This document shows positions 1-6,653 of a stretch of 12,803 nucleotides of DNA, one piece after another. Made by a program: the position numbers and the translations under genes. Below the pieces are notes generated by a model. It was not told the origin of the DNA. It made no database searches and saw only the letters and a list, made by a program, of their open reading frames with translations. Position 1 is the first letter of the stretch. Each line of letters starts with the position of its first letter. Source of the DNA: JAHCIE01 sp034431435 (GTDB lineage: Bacteria > Chloroflexota > Anaerolineae > Epilineales > JAHCIE01); contig DAOUDG010000013.1 of assembly GCA_034431435.1 (NCBI GenBank), positions 1-12,803 of the forward strand. The letters are read 5' to 3'.

Positions 1-2002
1 GCAGGCGAATCGGCTCGCCACCCGAATGTTCGAGTAGCACGGTCACCTCGCCTGACTCCACCAGGTACATCTCGTCGGAGGCATCGCCCTGGCGCACGAG
101 GTATTCGCCTGGCTGGACGTCCATGCGCTGCATGTAAGCCATCAGACTCGCGGGTGGCGTGTCAGGCGGCAGCAGGGGCGCGAGTTGCTGGACCAGGGGC
201 AGCGCGACGCCCGCGTTACTGTGCTCGGCGACGAGAATCTCGTCCTCGGCCCACTCGACGCCGTAGTCGAGGGTGGAGAAAACACGCTGGTCGGGCGCAT
301 CGTGCAGCGGGTAGCCCGCGCCTGCGAGTTGCTCCTGCACGGCGGCCGACAGGCCGGTGAAGATGAGGGTGATGCTGCGCCCCGACGTGACCTGGCGCAG
401 GCGTGTGAAACTAAGGACTGCTGACGAGTCGACGCCGGTCACCAGTTGGAAGTCGAGGACGACGTAGCGCGGCGGCCGGCGGGCAGGGTCATCCAGGCGG
501 GCGCGAATGTCCGTGAGCAGGCTGTTGGCCGTGCCAAAAAACAGAAAGCCTTGCAGCTTCAGGATGTAGATGAGATCGCCGTTGTCGCGCAGGAGCCGCT
601 CGTTGTCCAGGGGGCGGTCGACGTTGCTACGGTAGGTTGCGCCCGACAGGCCGTGCTTGACGACGTTGACGCGGCTGTAGCTGACCACGAACAGGACGGC
701 GGCGACCACCAGGCCGACCGCGACGCCGGCCAGTGGCCCCGCCACGACGATGACGCCGAGGATGAGCAGGATCAAGGCCCAATCGATATGCGGCAGCTCG
801 TGCCACGCCTCGACCACCCACTCGGCAAACAGGCCCAGGCCGAGGAATACCAGCAGTCCACCCAGGACCATGCGTGGAATGTAGCCGATGAGGGCGATCT
901 CGGTGGCCAGGATCACGACCGACAATAGCGCGCTGACGAGGGGGACGAGGCGGCTCCGCGACCCCATACGTGGGGCGATGAGGGACAGCCCGCCCTCGGT
1001 GTAGCCCGGCATGCCCCCTAACACGCCGGTGACCATGGTGGAGACGCCGGTGATGCGCAACTCGCGGTCCAGGTCGGCATCGGTGCGCGTCGCCAGCTCC
1101 AACTCCGTAGAGTTTAGCAGCAGGCCGATGGCGGCCAGCACCATGATGACCAGCATGTTGCCGACTTGCTGGAAGACCAGCCCCCAGTCCACGAAGGCGA
1201 AGGCGGCCGGCTGCATGGGCGGCCAGAGGAAGCCGTCAGAGAAGGGGCCGAGTAGCCAGCCGCGTCGCGCTGCCTCGTCCACCGGGATACCCAGCAGAGC
1301 GAGGGCGACGTAGAAGAAGGGAATGGCTCCCAGCAGGATGGCCGGCGTCAGGTACAATCGCCGGGAGCGTCGCGCCAGAACGAACAGCAGGATGCCGAGG
1401 AGGGCGCCAGGCAGCCAGCGGATGAGCACGTCGGGCGCGCCGAGTTTGGGGATGAGGCCGAACTTGAAGTGGACATCCAGCATCACCTGGAGCGAGCCTT
1501 TGATGAGCAGCCAGCCGGTGCCAGCCAGGAAGCCGCCGATGACCGGATAGGGCACGAAGCGAATCAGCCGCCCCAGGCGAAAGCGGCCGAGGAGCAGGAA
1601 GAACAGCCCCACAACCAGCGAGGTGACGACGATGGCCGCCACGACCGTTGGGTAGACCTGCTCCTCGTGGCCGTCCTCCATGAGGGTCGTGGCGACGGCC
1701 GTGACGATGACGGCCAGGACGACGGCAATCGTGTCCTGCGGAGTGGCGATGACCGTCGGCAGCGAACTGGCGAGACCGACGATGAGGCCCAGGACAATGG
1801 CGCTGGTCAGGGTGATGCCCAGGCCGCGATCCAGGTAGGGCGACATCTCGCCGGAGAAGATGAGGGCGGCGAAGGCGACGTTGAGCATGACGACGATAAT
1901 GCCCGTCATCAGCCCGGCGGCCAGGGCGGGGCCGATGGCGTGACTCGTAGGCGCGAGGTGGCCGCCGTGGCCGTGGGATGGACTCTTATGCTCTTCAGGC
2001 AC
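1..2002 (-). CDS. SulP-family anion transporter with STAS and cyclic-nucleotide-binding domains (partial, C-terminus off the left edge)
   Basis: An open frame without stops runs from a GTG at 2002 to the window edge (667 codons visible). After a short His-rich cytoplasmic head (HGHGGH, about residues 10-15) comes a long polytopic membrane region, about residues 25-440, with SulP-like blocks such as SSLPTVIATPQDTIAVV and RFVPYPVIGGFLAGTGWL. A STAS domain follows at about 465-590 (VVLDFQLVTGVDSSAVLSF). From about 612 there is the start of a cNMP-binding fold (QPGEYLVRQGDASDEMYLVESG). SulP proteins move sulfate, bicarbonate or other anions across the inner membrane, but the substrate cannot be read from sequence. 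The SulP-STAS-cNMP order recalls the fungal vacuolar Vsb1 type and bacterial relatives. The GTG is chosen because an in-frame TGA lies a few codons upstream, GGGGGA precedes it, and the next ATG (residue 32) would cut into the first membrane helix. It lies 21 bases after the acetyltransferase stop, so it is probably the last gene seen of the cutC operon. Confidence 0.9.
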   Translation of the reverse strand, partial: MPEEHKSPSHGHGGHLAPTSHAIGPALAAGLMTGIIVVMLNVAFAALIFSGEMSPYLDRGLGITLTSAIVLGLIVGLASSLPTVIATPQDTIAVVLAVIVTAVATTLMEDGHEEQVYPTVVAAIVVTSLVVGLFFLLLGRFRLGRLIRFVPYPVIGGFLAGTGWLLIKGSLQVMLDVHFKFGLIPKLGAPDVLIRWLPGALLGILLFVLARRSRRLYLTPAILLGAIPFFYVALALLGIPVDEAARRGWLLGPFSDGFLWPPMQPAAFAFVDWGLVFQQVGNMLVIMVLAAIGLLLNSTELELATRTDADLDRELRITGVSTMVTGVLGGMPGYTEGGLSLIAPRMGSRSRLVPLVSALLSVVILATEIALIGYIPRMVLGGLLVFLGLGLFAEWVVEAWHELPHIDWALILLILGVIVVAGPLAGVAVGLVVAAVLFVVSYSRVNVVKHGLSGATYRSNVDRPLDNERLLRDNGDLIYILKLQGFLFFGTANSLLTDIRARLDDPARRPPRYVVLDFQLVTGVDSSAVLSFTRLRQVTSGRSITLIFTGLSAAVQEQLAGAGYPLHDAPDQRVFSTLDYGVEWAEDEILVAEHSNAGVALPLVQQLAPLLPPDTPPASLMAYMQRMDVQPGEYLVRQGDASDEMYLVESGEVTVLLEHSGGEPIRL

Positions 2003-2023
2003 GCTTCCCCCAGCATCGATAAA

Positions 2024-2512
2024 TCAGTGTAGTTTCTTCCAGAGGATTAGCTCGGTTACGTCGGGCAGGACATAGGCGGGCAGCGCGCCCACCTGAACAT
2101 ACCCCAGGCGTTGGTAGAAGCGCTGCGCCTCCACGTTGAAGTCCGACACGAGCAAGAACATATCGGGGGCGACGTCGGCGACCAGGGTCTCGGCGGCCGC
2201 CATGAGCGCGTCGCCGAGACCCTGGCCTTGACATGCAGCGGCGACGCCGATCAGGCGAATGTAGCCGCTACGGGCGAACCCCCCGCGTGGATAGACCAGG
2301 ACGAAACCGGCCAGTTCATCACCGACCCGCGCCACCAGGACGCGGCCGCCGTGGTCAGGCGCGACAGCCAGGGTGCGCCGCGCGCCTTCCAGCGTGACGC
2401 CGTAGCGCTGCCACAAGGGAGTGGCGGCCATCAGGGCGGCGCAGGCGTCCAGATCGGCCGCTGTCGCAGGGATGACCCGCAGCGTCGCGAGTCGCGGACG
2501 GGCGGAGGTCAC
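2024..2512 (-). CDS. GNAT-family N-acetyltransferase
   Basis: This 162-residue protein is a single GNAT domain, which transfers an acetyl group from acetyl-CoA to an amine. The acetyl-CoA pyrophosphate-binding motif A is clear at residues 88-102 (IGVAAACQGQGLGDA, with Q95-G96-Q97-G98-L99-G100). Motif B follows at about 122-140 (SDFNVEAQRFYQRLGYVQVG), with the usual N-x-x-A-x-x-F-Y-x-x-L-G-Y pattern. The C-terminal block ALPAYVLPDVTELILWKKL is typical of a stand-alone small-molecule or peptide acetyltransferase. The substrate is unknown. The start is GTG at 2512. A perfect GGAGGT lies 8 bases upstream, inside the last codons of cutC, and only two bases separate the cutC stop from this start, so translation is probably coupled. 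Confidence 0.92.
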   Translation of the reverse strand: MTSARPRLATLRVIPATAADLDACAALMAATPLWQRYGVTLEGARRTLAVAPDHGGRVLVARVGDELAGFVLVYPRGGFARSGYIRLIGVAAACQGQGLGDALMAAAETLVADVAPDMFLLVSDFNVEAQRFYQRLGYVQVGALPAYVLPDVTELILWKKLH

Positions 2513-2514
2513 GC

Positions 2515-3258
2515 TCAGTGACCTCCAAGTTGGCGCAAGGTGCGTACCCGCTCGGGGTCGGTGACGGCGCGCAGATACTCAGGTGGCCGCATCTCGCCGC
2601 CCATGAAGACGCGCTCGTTGCGGTAGCGCATCAGGCTGTCGACCATTTTTGGGGCAGCAAAGTGAAGCTCCGTCGCCCCGGTCTGGGCCACGACGCGGCG
2701 GATGGTGCGCTCGCTGGCCCCGCCGGGCATGATAATGACGCGATCGCGCGCCTGGCGCATCAGTTCGCGAATCAGTTCCGAGCCTTCCAGGACCGTCGAT
2801 TCCTGGCCGGTGGTCAGGATGCGGTCGACGCCCAGGTCTAGCAGATCGTCCAGGGCGCGGAACGGGTCGCGAGTCATGTCGAAGGCGCGGTGGAAGGTCA
2901 CGTTCATGGGCCGCGCCAGTTCAATGAGGGCGGCCGTACGCACCTTGTCCACGTCGCCGTCGGGGGTCAGGATGCCGATGACGACGCCGTCGGCGCCGAG
3001 TTGCTTGGCGACGGCGATATCGTGGCGCATGATGTCGTACTCGACATCGGAGTAGCAAAAGTCGCCGCCCCTGGGGCGGATGATGACCTGCACGCCGATC
3101 GTCAAGAGCTTGCGGGCGGTGGCAATACTGCCTGCGCTGGGGGTCGTGCCACCTTCCAGAAGATTGTCACACAGCTCGACCCGGTCGGCCCCGCCCGCCT
3201 GGGCGCCCAGGGCCGACTCGACTGAGTCGACGCACACTTCGATGGTGAGAGCTTGCAT
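2515..3258 (-). CDS. cutC: CutC family protein (copper homeostasis protein CutC)
   Basis: This is a 247-residue single-domain TIM-barrel protein, the same length as E. coli CutC (248). Family blocks are present in order: EVCVDSVESALGAQAGGADR at 7-26, VELCDNLLEGGTTPSAG, IIRPRGGDFCYSDVEYDIM, GVVIGILTPDGDVD, VTFHRAFDMTRDPFRALDDL, GVDRILTTGQ, IIMPGGA and SLMRYRNERV. CutC was named for copper sensitivity in E. coli, but that phenotype was later attributed to the small RNA MicL made from the cutC 3' region, so the biochemical role is unsettled. The frame stays open back to 3336, but that extension overlaps the promoter. GGAGG at 3269-3273 points to ATG 3258 (spacing 10) or ATG 3264 (spacing 4, two residues longer). 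It is the first gene of a minus-strand operon with the acetyltransferase and SulP transporter. Confidence 0.93.
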   Translation of the reverse strand: MQALTIEVCVDSVESALGAQAGGADRVELCDNLLEGGTTPSAGSIATARKLLTIGVQVIIRPRGGDFCYSDVEYDIMRHDIAVAKQLGADGVVIGILTPDGDVDKVRTAALIELARPMNVTFHRAFDMTRDPFRALDDLLDLGVDRILTTGQESTVLEGSELIRELMRQARDRVIIMPGGASERTIRRVVAQTGATELHFAAPKMVDSLMRYRNERVFMGGEMRPPEYLRAVTDPERVRTLRQLGGH

Positions 3259-3291
3259 GGTCATATGGCCTCCGTGCAGCATGCCCTTTGT

Positions 3292-3301
3292 GAACCGGTT
3301 C
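3292..3301. promoter_or_regulatory. Palindrome at the predicted cutC transcription start (candidate operator)
   Basis: GAACCGGTTC is a perfect 10-base palindrome covering about +1 to +10 of the predicted cutC operon transcript. Its CG-centred AACCGGTT core is of the kind bound by LacI-family repressors. That assignment is inference, and no regulator gene is in the window. Confidence 0.35.
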
Positions 3302-3308
3302 TCTGAGG

Positions 3309-3336
3309 ATAGTACCCAGAATGGGGCGCGCGTCAA
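3309..3336 (-). promoter_or_regulatory. Predicted sigma70 promoter of the cutC operon
   Basis: Reading the minus strand, TTGACG (3336-3331) and TACTAT (3314-3309) are separated by 16 bases, close to the -35/-10 consensus. The expected transcription start is near 3302, giving a leader of roughly 40 bases before cutC. The -35 box sits only 2 bases from the hairpin that closes the peptidase unit. Predicted by eye only. Confidence 0.6.
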
Positions 3337-3338
3337 GG

Positions 3339-3375
3339 CCGCAGCCCCTCAGATATCCTGTCTGAGGGGCTGCGG
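3339..3375 (-). terminator. Hairpin closing the metallopeptidase transcript
   Basis: A perfect 15-bp stem (arms 3339-3353 and 3361-3375, core GCAGCCCCTCAGA) encloses the 7-base loop TATCCTG. It lies 23 bases past the peptidase stop and directly upstream of the cutC promoter. Neither strand has a clear T tract after the stem, so it is either an atypical intrinsic terminator or an mRNA 3'-end stabiliser. Confidence 0.65.
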
Positions 3376-3398
3376 GTTCCCATCGGCGGGCTGGAGCG

Positions 3399-6300
3399 CT
3401 AGGGACTCGTGCGCTCGACGTAGAAGCGATACTCGTGGGCGGCGTTGCAGGCGAACTTGATGCGGGCCAGATTCTCGGCTGTGGACTGGCCGCTGGCCGG
3501 TCCCTGGCAGGCCGCGCCGGTCACGTCGCTACACCACGACTTGACGAAGCGGTAGCCGCTGGGCACGATGAGGCTGACCTCCGAGATGCCGTTGTCGATG
3601 CCGCCGTAGAAGGTGCGCAGATCGAGGGTCGCGAAGGTCGACTCGCCGCTCACCGGCACGTCGAGGCGGGGCGTGTTGAAGATGGTGACGCCGTTACGCG
3701 TGCCTGCTGAGCGCGTGGCGAACAGGCCCGGCGCGAAGCCAGCCAACTGCACCTCACTGCCGTCGGCGCGCTTCTCGTACAGGCGGAATACCGAGATGAA
3801 GGTGCAGGTGGGCGCAGGGGTGGGCGTCACCGTCGGGGTGGGCGATGGGGTGGGTGTGGGCGTGTGGGTCGGCGGGGGGGTCGCGGTAGCGGTGGCCGTC
3901 GGTGTGGGGCCTGACCAGACGCCAAAGACGCCGCTCTGCCCCCAGGCCGAGGGGTTGTAGTCGGGGGCCTGGCCCTGTACGCGGACGCAGTAGTTCAGGC
4001 CAATCTGGCTGGGGGTCGTCCAGGCGATGGAGGACGCGCCAGCCGGCGTGACGCCGATGGCCGTCCAGTTCTGGTCGGCCGGTACACCGATCAGGACGTC
4101 ATCCACCCACCACCCCTCGCGAGCCAGGCTGCGGTCGTCGGCTTGCTGGAAGCGGATCTGGACGCGCTGGCCGACGAAATCGGTCAGGTTGGCGCGCGTC
4201 TCCACCCAGCCGCCGCTGTCGCCGCTAAAGGCGCGGCGGCCGCCGATGGGACTGTCGAAGCTGGTCGAGACGGTGGCGTTGTAGCCATTTTGGGTCAGCC
4301 GCGTGCCCAGGTCTTGCCAGGTCGCACCGTCGGTCGAAATTTCGATGACGCCGCCGTCGTAGGCGCTGGTCGAGCCGGACTCGAGGTTGTACTTGTGGCG
4401 GAATGCGAGTTGCGACCCGCTGCCCACGGTGATGGACGGGCTGACCAGAAACTGCTGCGTGACCTCGCCCTGACTGCCTGAGAACCAGCTGTGCGTGGGG
4501 CTAAACGCCTCGCCGGTCACGATGTTCCAGTCGATCGAACCGCCCGTGTGGCTCACCAGCCAGCCGCCAACACCGTTCTCCACGGTGTCGAAGAAGTCGC
4601 CCTGGGGACGGCACTGGGCGCTGAACTCCACCGTGTAGGTCGTCTCAGCCGGCGCGCCGTTGGTGCTCCAGGCGATGTTGATGGGGGTAGACGGCTCGAT
4701 GTACTCGCCACCGGCAGGGTAGGTCAGGCTGGGAGTGGGCACGTCGGGTAGCGTGATCAGGCCCCGCTCGGCGGCGCAGCGGGTAATGGTACGCTGATTC
4801 GCGCTGGCGAACAGATTTCGGTCGGCGAGCAGCAGAGCATCGACGGCGTCCTCGAAGGCGTTGTCACTCGAGTCGGGCACGATGCTGAAGTGGCTCTGAA
4901 GGACGAGCTTCACGATGTTATCGCGAGCGGTCGCATCGGCCCCCATGCCCTCGTAGACGCACGTCAGAGCGGCCGACCAGAAGCGGCCGTCGTCATGCTC
5001 CTCAGTCGGCGCGCCGCTATAGCGTCCAATATCCTGGCCGGTGCCCTCGTTGCGACCGTTGGTCCAGCGCAGGCAGCCGCTACCCGCGTTGCCCGCATCG
5101 ACGGGGTTATAGCTCGTCGCGTCCCACTCGCCCACGCAGTATCGGCCCCCAATGAGATAGGGGGGCGCGCCCTTGTTGACATAGTACATGGCGGCGAGGA
5201 AGTCGCCGAAGCCCTCGCCCATGGCGCGCTGTTCCGTGTCGCTGCTCGGACCCCACCCCGGTACCTGATTGTCGTGCACCGCGTGGCCGTACTCGTGGAT
5301 GACAATGTCAGCATCCTCGACATCGTCGACACCACCATCGCCGAAGTGCAGCGCCTTGTCCTCGTCCGAGTAGTACGAGTTGTCGGCCGAGAAGCAGTGG
5401 ACATTCACCGGCACAGCGCGGTTGTTGACATTGCTAAAGCCGAGGGACTGGAACCAGGCCTGAGCGTCGGTAATGGCCGCGTAGGCCACGGCCTCGCCGA
5501 AGCGATCGTCATCGCGGGTATAGTTGAAGATGCGGCTGGCTTCACGCGCCTGGCCCGGCTCATACGACAGGGTGCAGCCGGTGACGCCCGGCGCGGTCAC
5601 GTCCACAGCAGGGCCGCGCAGCAGATACCGCCCGTCGATGGGATCGCGCAGGCCGTTGATTGCCAGCGTCACGCGCGCCGCATCCAGGGCGGGGGTTGTC
5701 TGGCCGTCGTTGTCGCGCAGGGCGGTATCGCCGGTGTGCTGGACCGGGTTAGGGTCGTAGGTCAGGGCGGAGCCGGCCGGCGTTGCCGTAGGGGTGGTCA
5801 GGGGGACGGTGATGCCCAACGGACTGAGGCGACGGTCGGGGCTGGGCGACGGCGCAGAGCCAGGGCGCGGGGCGGGCTTGGGTTCGTCCCAGATCGCGTT
5901 CCACTGCGCCATGACCTTGCCCGACTGGGCCGACACCATGGTGTGCAGGTCCTGGGCTGGGTTGTCGGTGTAGTGGATGACGTGCCACGCCAGTTCGGGC
6001 GTGATGCCGTCGCCGTAGATTACCAGGCTGCTCCGAGTGGGTGCGCGGAGCGAGGCCGCGCCCTTGGTGGTGGTGGCGGCGGCTTGCTCAGCGTCGGCCG
6101 CGCTCACGACAGGCTTTACGTCCACGCTGAGTCTGGGCAGCGTGTTGTTTACGATCAGGTCCACGTTACCGCTCTTGCTGTACTGGACCAGCGCCTGGCC
6201 GAGGAAGACAGGCACGCCCTGGTACAACTGCTGAAAGCGGACCGTGGTGGCCGCGTCACTGGGCTGGACGGCGGTCATCGCCAGCGAGCTTTGCGCGCTA

Positions 6301-6551
6301 TCCATCGCCATCGCGGAGCGACGCGCCGGACTAACCAGGACGCTACGCGCCACAGTCTCCGGATCGCCCTGGGGGTTGACGACGCCGCAGTCCTTGAGGC
6401 GGCGCGCCACACCCTGCTTCGAATAGGTAACCGCCTGACAGCCCGTGATCTGGGCGGCGGAGGTGGCCGGTACGGGACCCTGGGCATGGGTCGCGTTCAC
6501 GGCAAGCATGAGCAGAACCAGGGGCAATAGGAAGCGAGCAAGGCGTGGCAT
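3399..6551 (-). CDS. Secreted M36 (fungalysin-like) zinc metallopeptidase with jelly-roll domain and Thr/Pro linker
   Basis: This is a 1050-residue exported protease precursor. A signal peptide covers residues 1-23 (RFLLPLVLLMLAVNATHA, cut before QGPVP). An FTP-type propeptide lies at about 100-150 and a PepSY-like region at 175-222, followed by a Pro/Ser-rich linker. The catalytic domain starts near 265. Its zinc site is H419-E-Y-G-H423, with E446 in MGEGFGDF as the likely third ligand, the gluzincin arrangement of M36 rather than typical M4. After about 606 comes an Ig/Fn3-like sandwich. An immune-inhibitor-A/MAM-like domain is embedded in it (about 648-823, ending in WWVDDVLIG). Then come a TPTPSPTPT linker (about 883-916) and a C-terminal beta domain with four cysteines. 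It probably degrades extracellular protein and may stay on the cell surface. ATG 6551 has GGAG 8 bases upstream. Family level is confident; substrate is unknown. Confidence 0.92.
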   Translation of the reverse strand: MPRLARFLLPLVLLMLAVNATHAQGPVPATSAAQITGCQAVTYSKQGVARRLKDCGVVNPQGDPETVARSVLVSPARRSAMAMDSAQSSLAMTAVQPSDAATTVRFQQLYQGVPVFLGQALVQYSKSGNVDLIVNNTLPRLSVDVKPVVSAADAEQAAATTTKGAASLRAPTRSSLVIYGDGITPELAWHVIHYTDNPAQDLHTMVSAQSGKVMAQWNAIWDEPKPAPRPGSAPSPSPDRRLSPLGITVPLTTPTATPAGSALTYDPNPVQHTGDTALRDNDGQTTPALDAARVTLAINGLRDPIDGRYLLRGPAVDVTAPGVTGCTLSYEPGQAREASRIFNYTRDDDRFGEAVAYAAITDAQAWFQSLGFSNVNNRAVPVNVHCFSADNSYYSDEDKALHFGDGGVDDVEDADIVIHEYGHAVHDNQVPGWGPSSDTEQRAMGEGFGDFLAAMYYVNKGAPPYLIGGRYCVGEWDATSYNPVDAGNAGSGCLRWTNGRNEGTGQDIGRYSGAPTEEHDDGRFWSAALTCVYEGMGADATARDNIVKLVLQSHFSIVPDSSDNAFEDAVDALLLADRNLFASANQRTITRCAAERGLITLPDVPTPSLTYPAGGEYIEPSTPINIAWSTNGAPAETTYTVEFSAQCRPQGDFFDTVENGVGGWLVSHTGGSIDWNIVTGEAFSPTHSWFSGSQGEVTQQFLVSPSITVGSGSQLAFRHKYNLESGSTSAYDGGVIEISTDGATWQDLGTRLTQNGYNATVSTSFDSPIGGRRAFSGDSGGWVETRANLTDFVGQRVQIRFQQADDRSLAREGWWVDDVLIGVPADQNWTAIGVTPAGASSIAWTTPSQIGLNYCVRVQGQAPDYNPSAWGQSGVFGVWSGPTPTATATATPPPTHTPTPTPSPTPTVTPTPAPTCTFISVFRLYEKRADGSEVQLAGFAPGLFATRSAGTRNGVTIFNTPRLDVPVSGESTFATLDLRTFYGGIDNGISEVSLIVPSGYRFVKSWCSDVTGAACQGPASGQSTAENLARIKFACNAAHEYRFYVERTSP
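3817..3880 (+). repeat. G-rich low-complexity tract with G-quadruplex potential
   Basis: The plus strand carries nine runs of three or more G (3817-3820, 3822-3824, 3835-3838, 3840-3842, 3847-3850, 3852-3854, 3858-3860, 3866-3868, 3874-3880), mostly with loops of 1-5 bases. It is the complement of the Thr/Pro linker codons of the peptidase, so the G-rich strand is the template strand of that gene. Confidence 0.6.
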
Positions 6552-6557
6552 GTGGTT

Positions 6558-6614
6558 GTCTCCATCGGGTAAGTAAGGGGCTAACTCAAACGACGATCCA
6601 TTACTTATGGAGAC
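6558..6614 (-). promoter_or_regulatory. Hairpin that can mask the peptidase ribosome binding site
   Basis: In the minus-strand RNA, the arm GTCTCCATAAGTAA (6614-6601) is complementary to TTACTT (6576-6571) plus ATGGAGAC (6565-6558). This gives 8 + 6 base pairs with a 5-base bulge and a 24-base loop. The 3' arm contains the only good Shine-Dalgarno (GGAGA) of the peptidase, whose ATG is at 6551. Pairing would block ribosome access. A smaller hairpin (ACGGT/ACCGT, 6620-6634) lies just upstream. No clear -35/-10 pair was found in this 102-base gap, so the peptidase may be read from the TPR gene. Confidence 0.5.
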
Positions 6615-6653
6615 GCTGAACGGTGGGCTACCGTCACGCTCCGCTGTGAAAGT

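Noticed and set aside
446..2032. Plus-strand open frames (446-928, 1011-1313, 1469-2032)
   Set aside because: They lie opposite the SulP transporter gene, which shows membrane, STAS and cNMP blocks. The antisense translations are low-complexity and lack family features.
3259..3336. N-terminal extension of CutC to ATG 3336
   Set aside because: The extension spans the predicted promoter, has no Shine-Dalgarno at its start, and exceeds the family length. GGAGG at 3269-3273 supports the later start.
4890..6530. 546-codon open frame on the plus strand opposite the metallopeptidase
   Set aside because: It is the exact antisense of a gene with clear signal peptide, HEYGH site and domain order. The translation has no recognisable family and is rich in Arg, Val and Ala, as expected for shadow frames in GC-rich DNA.
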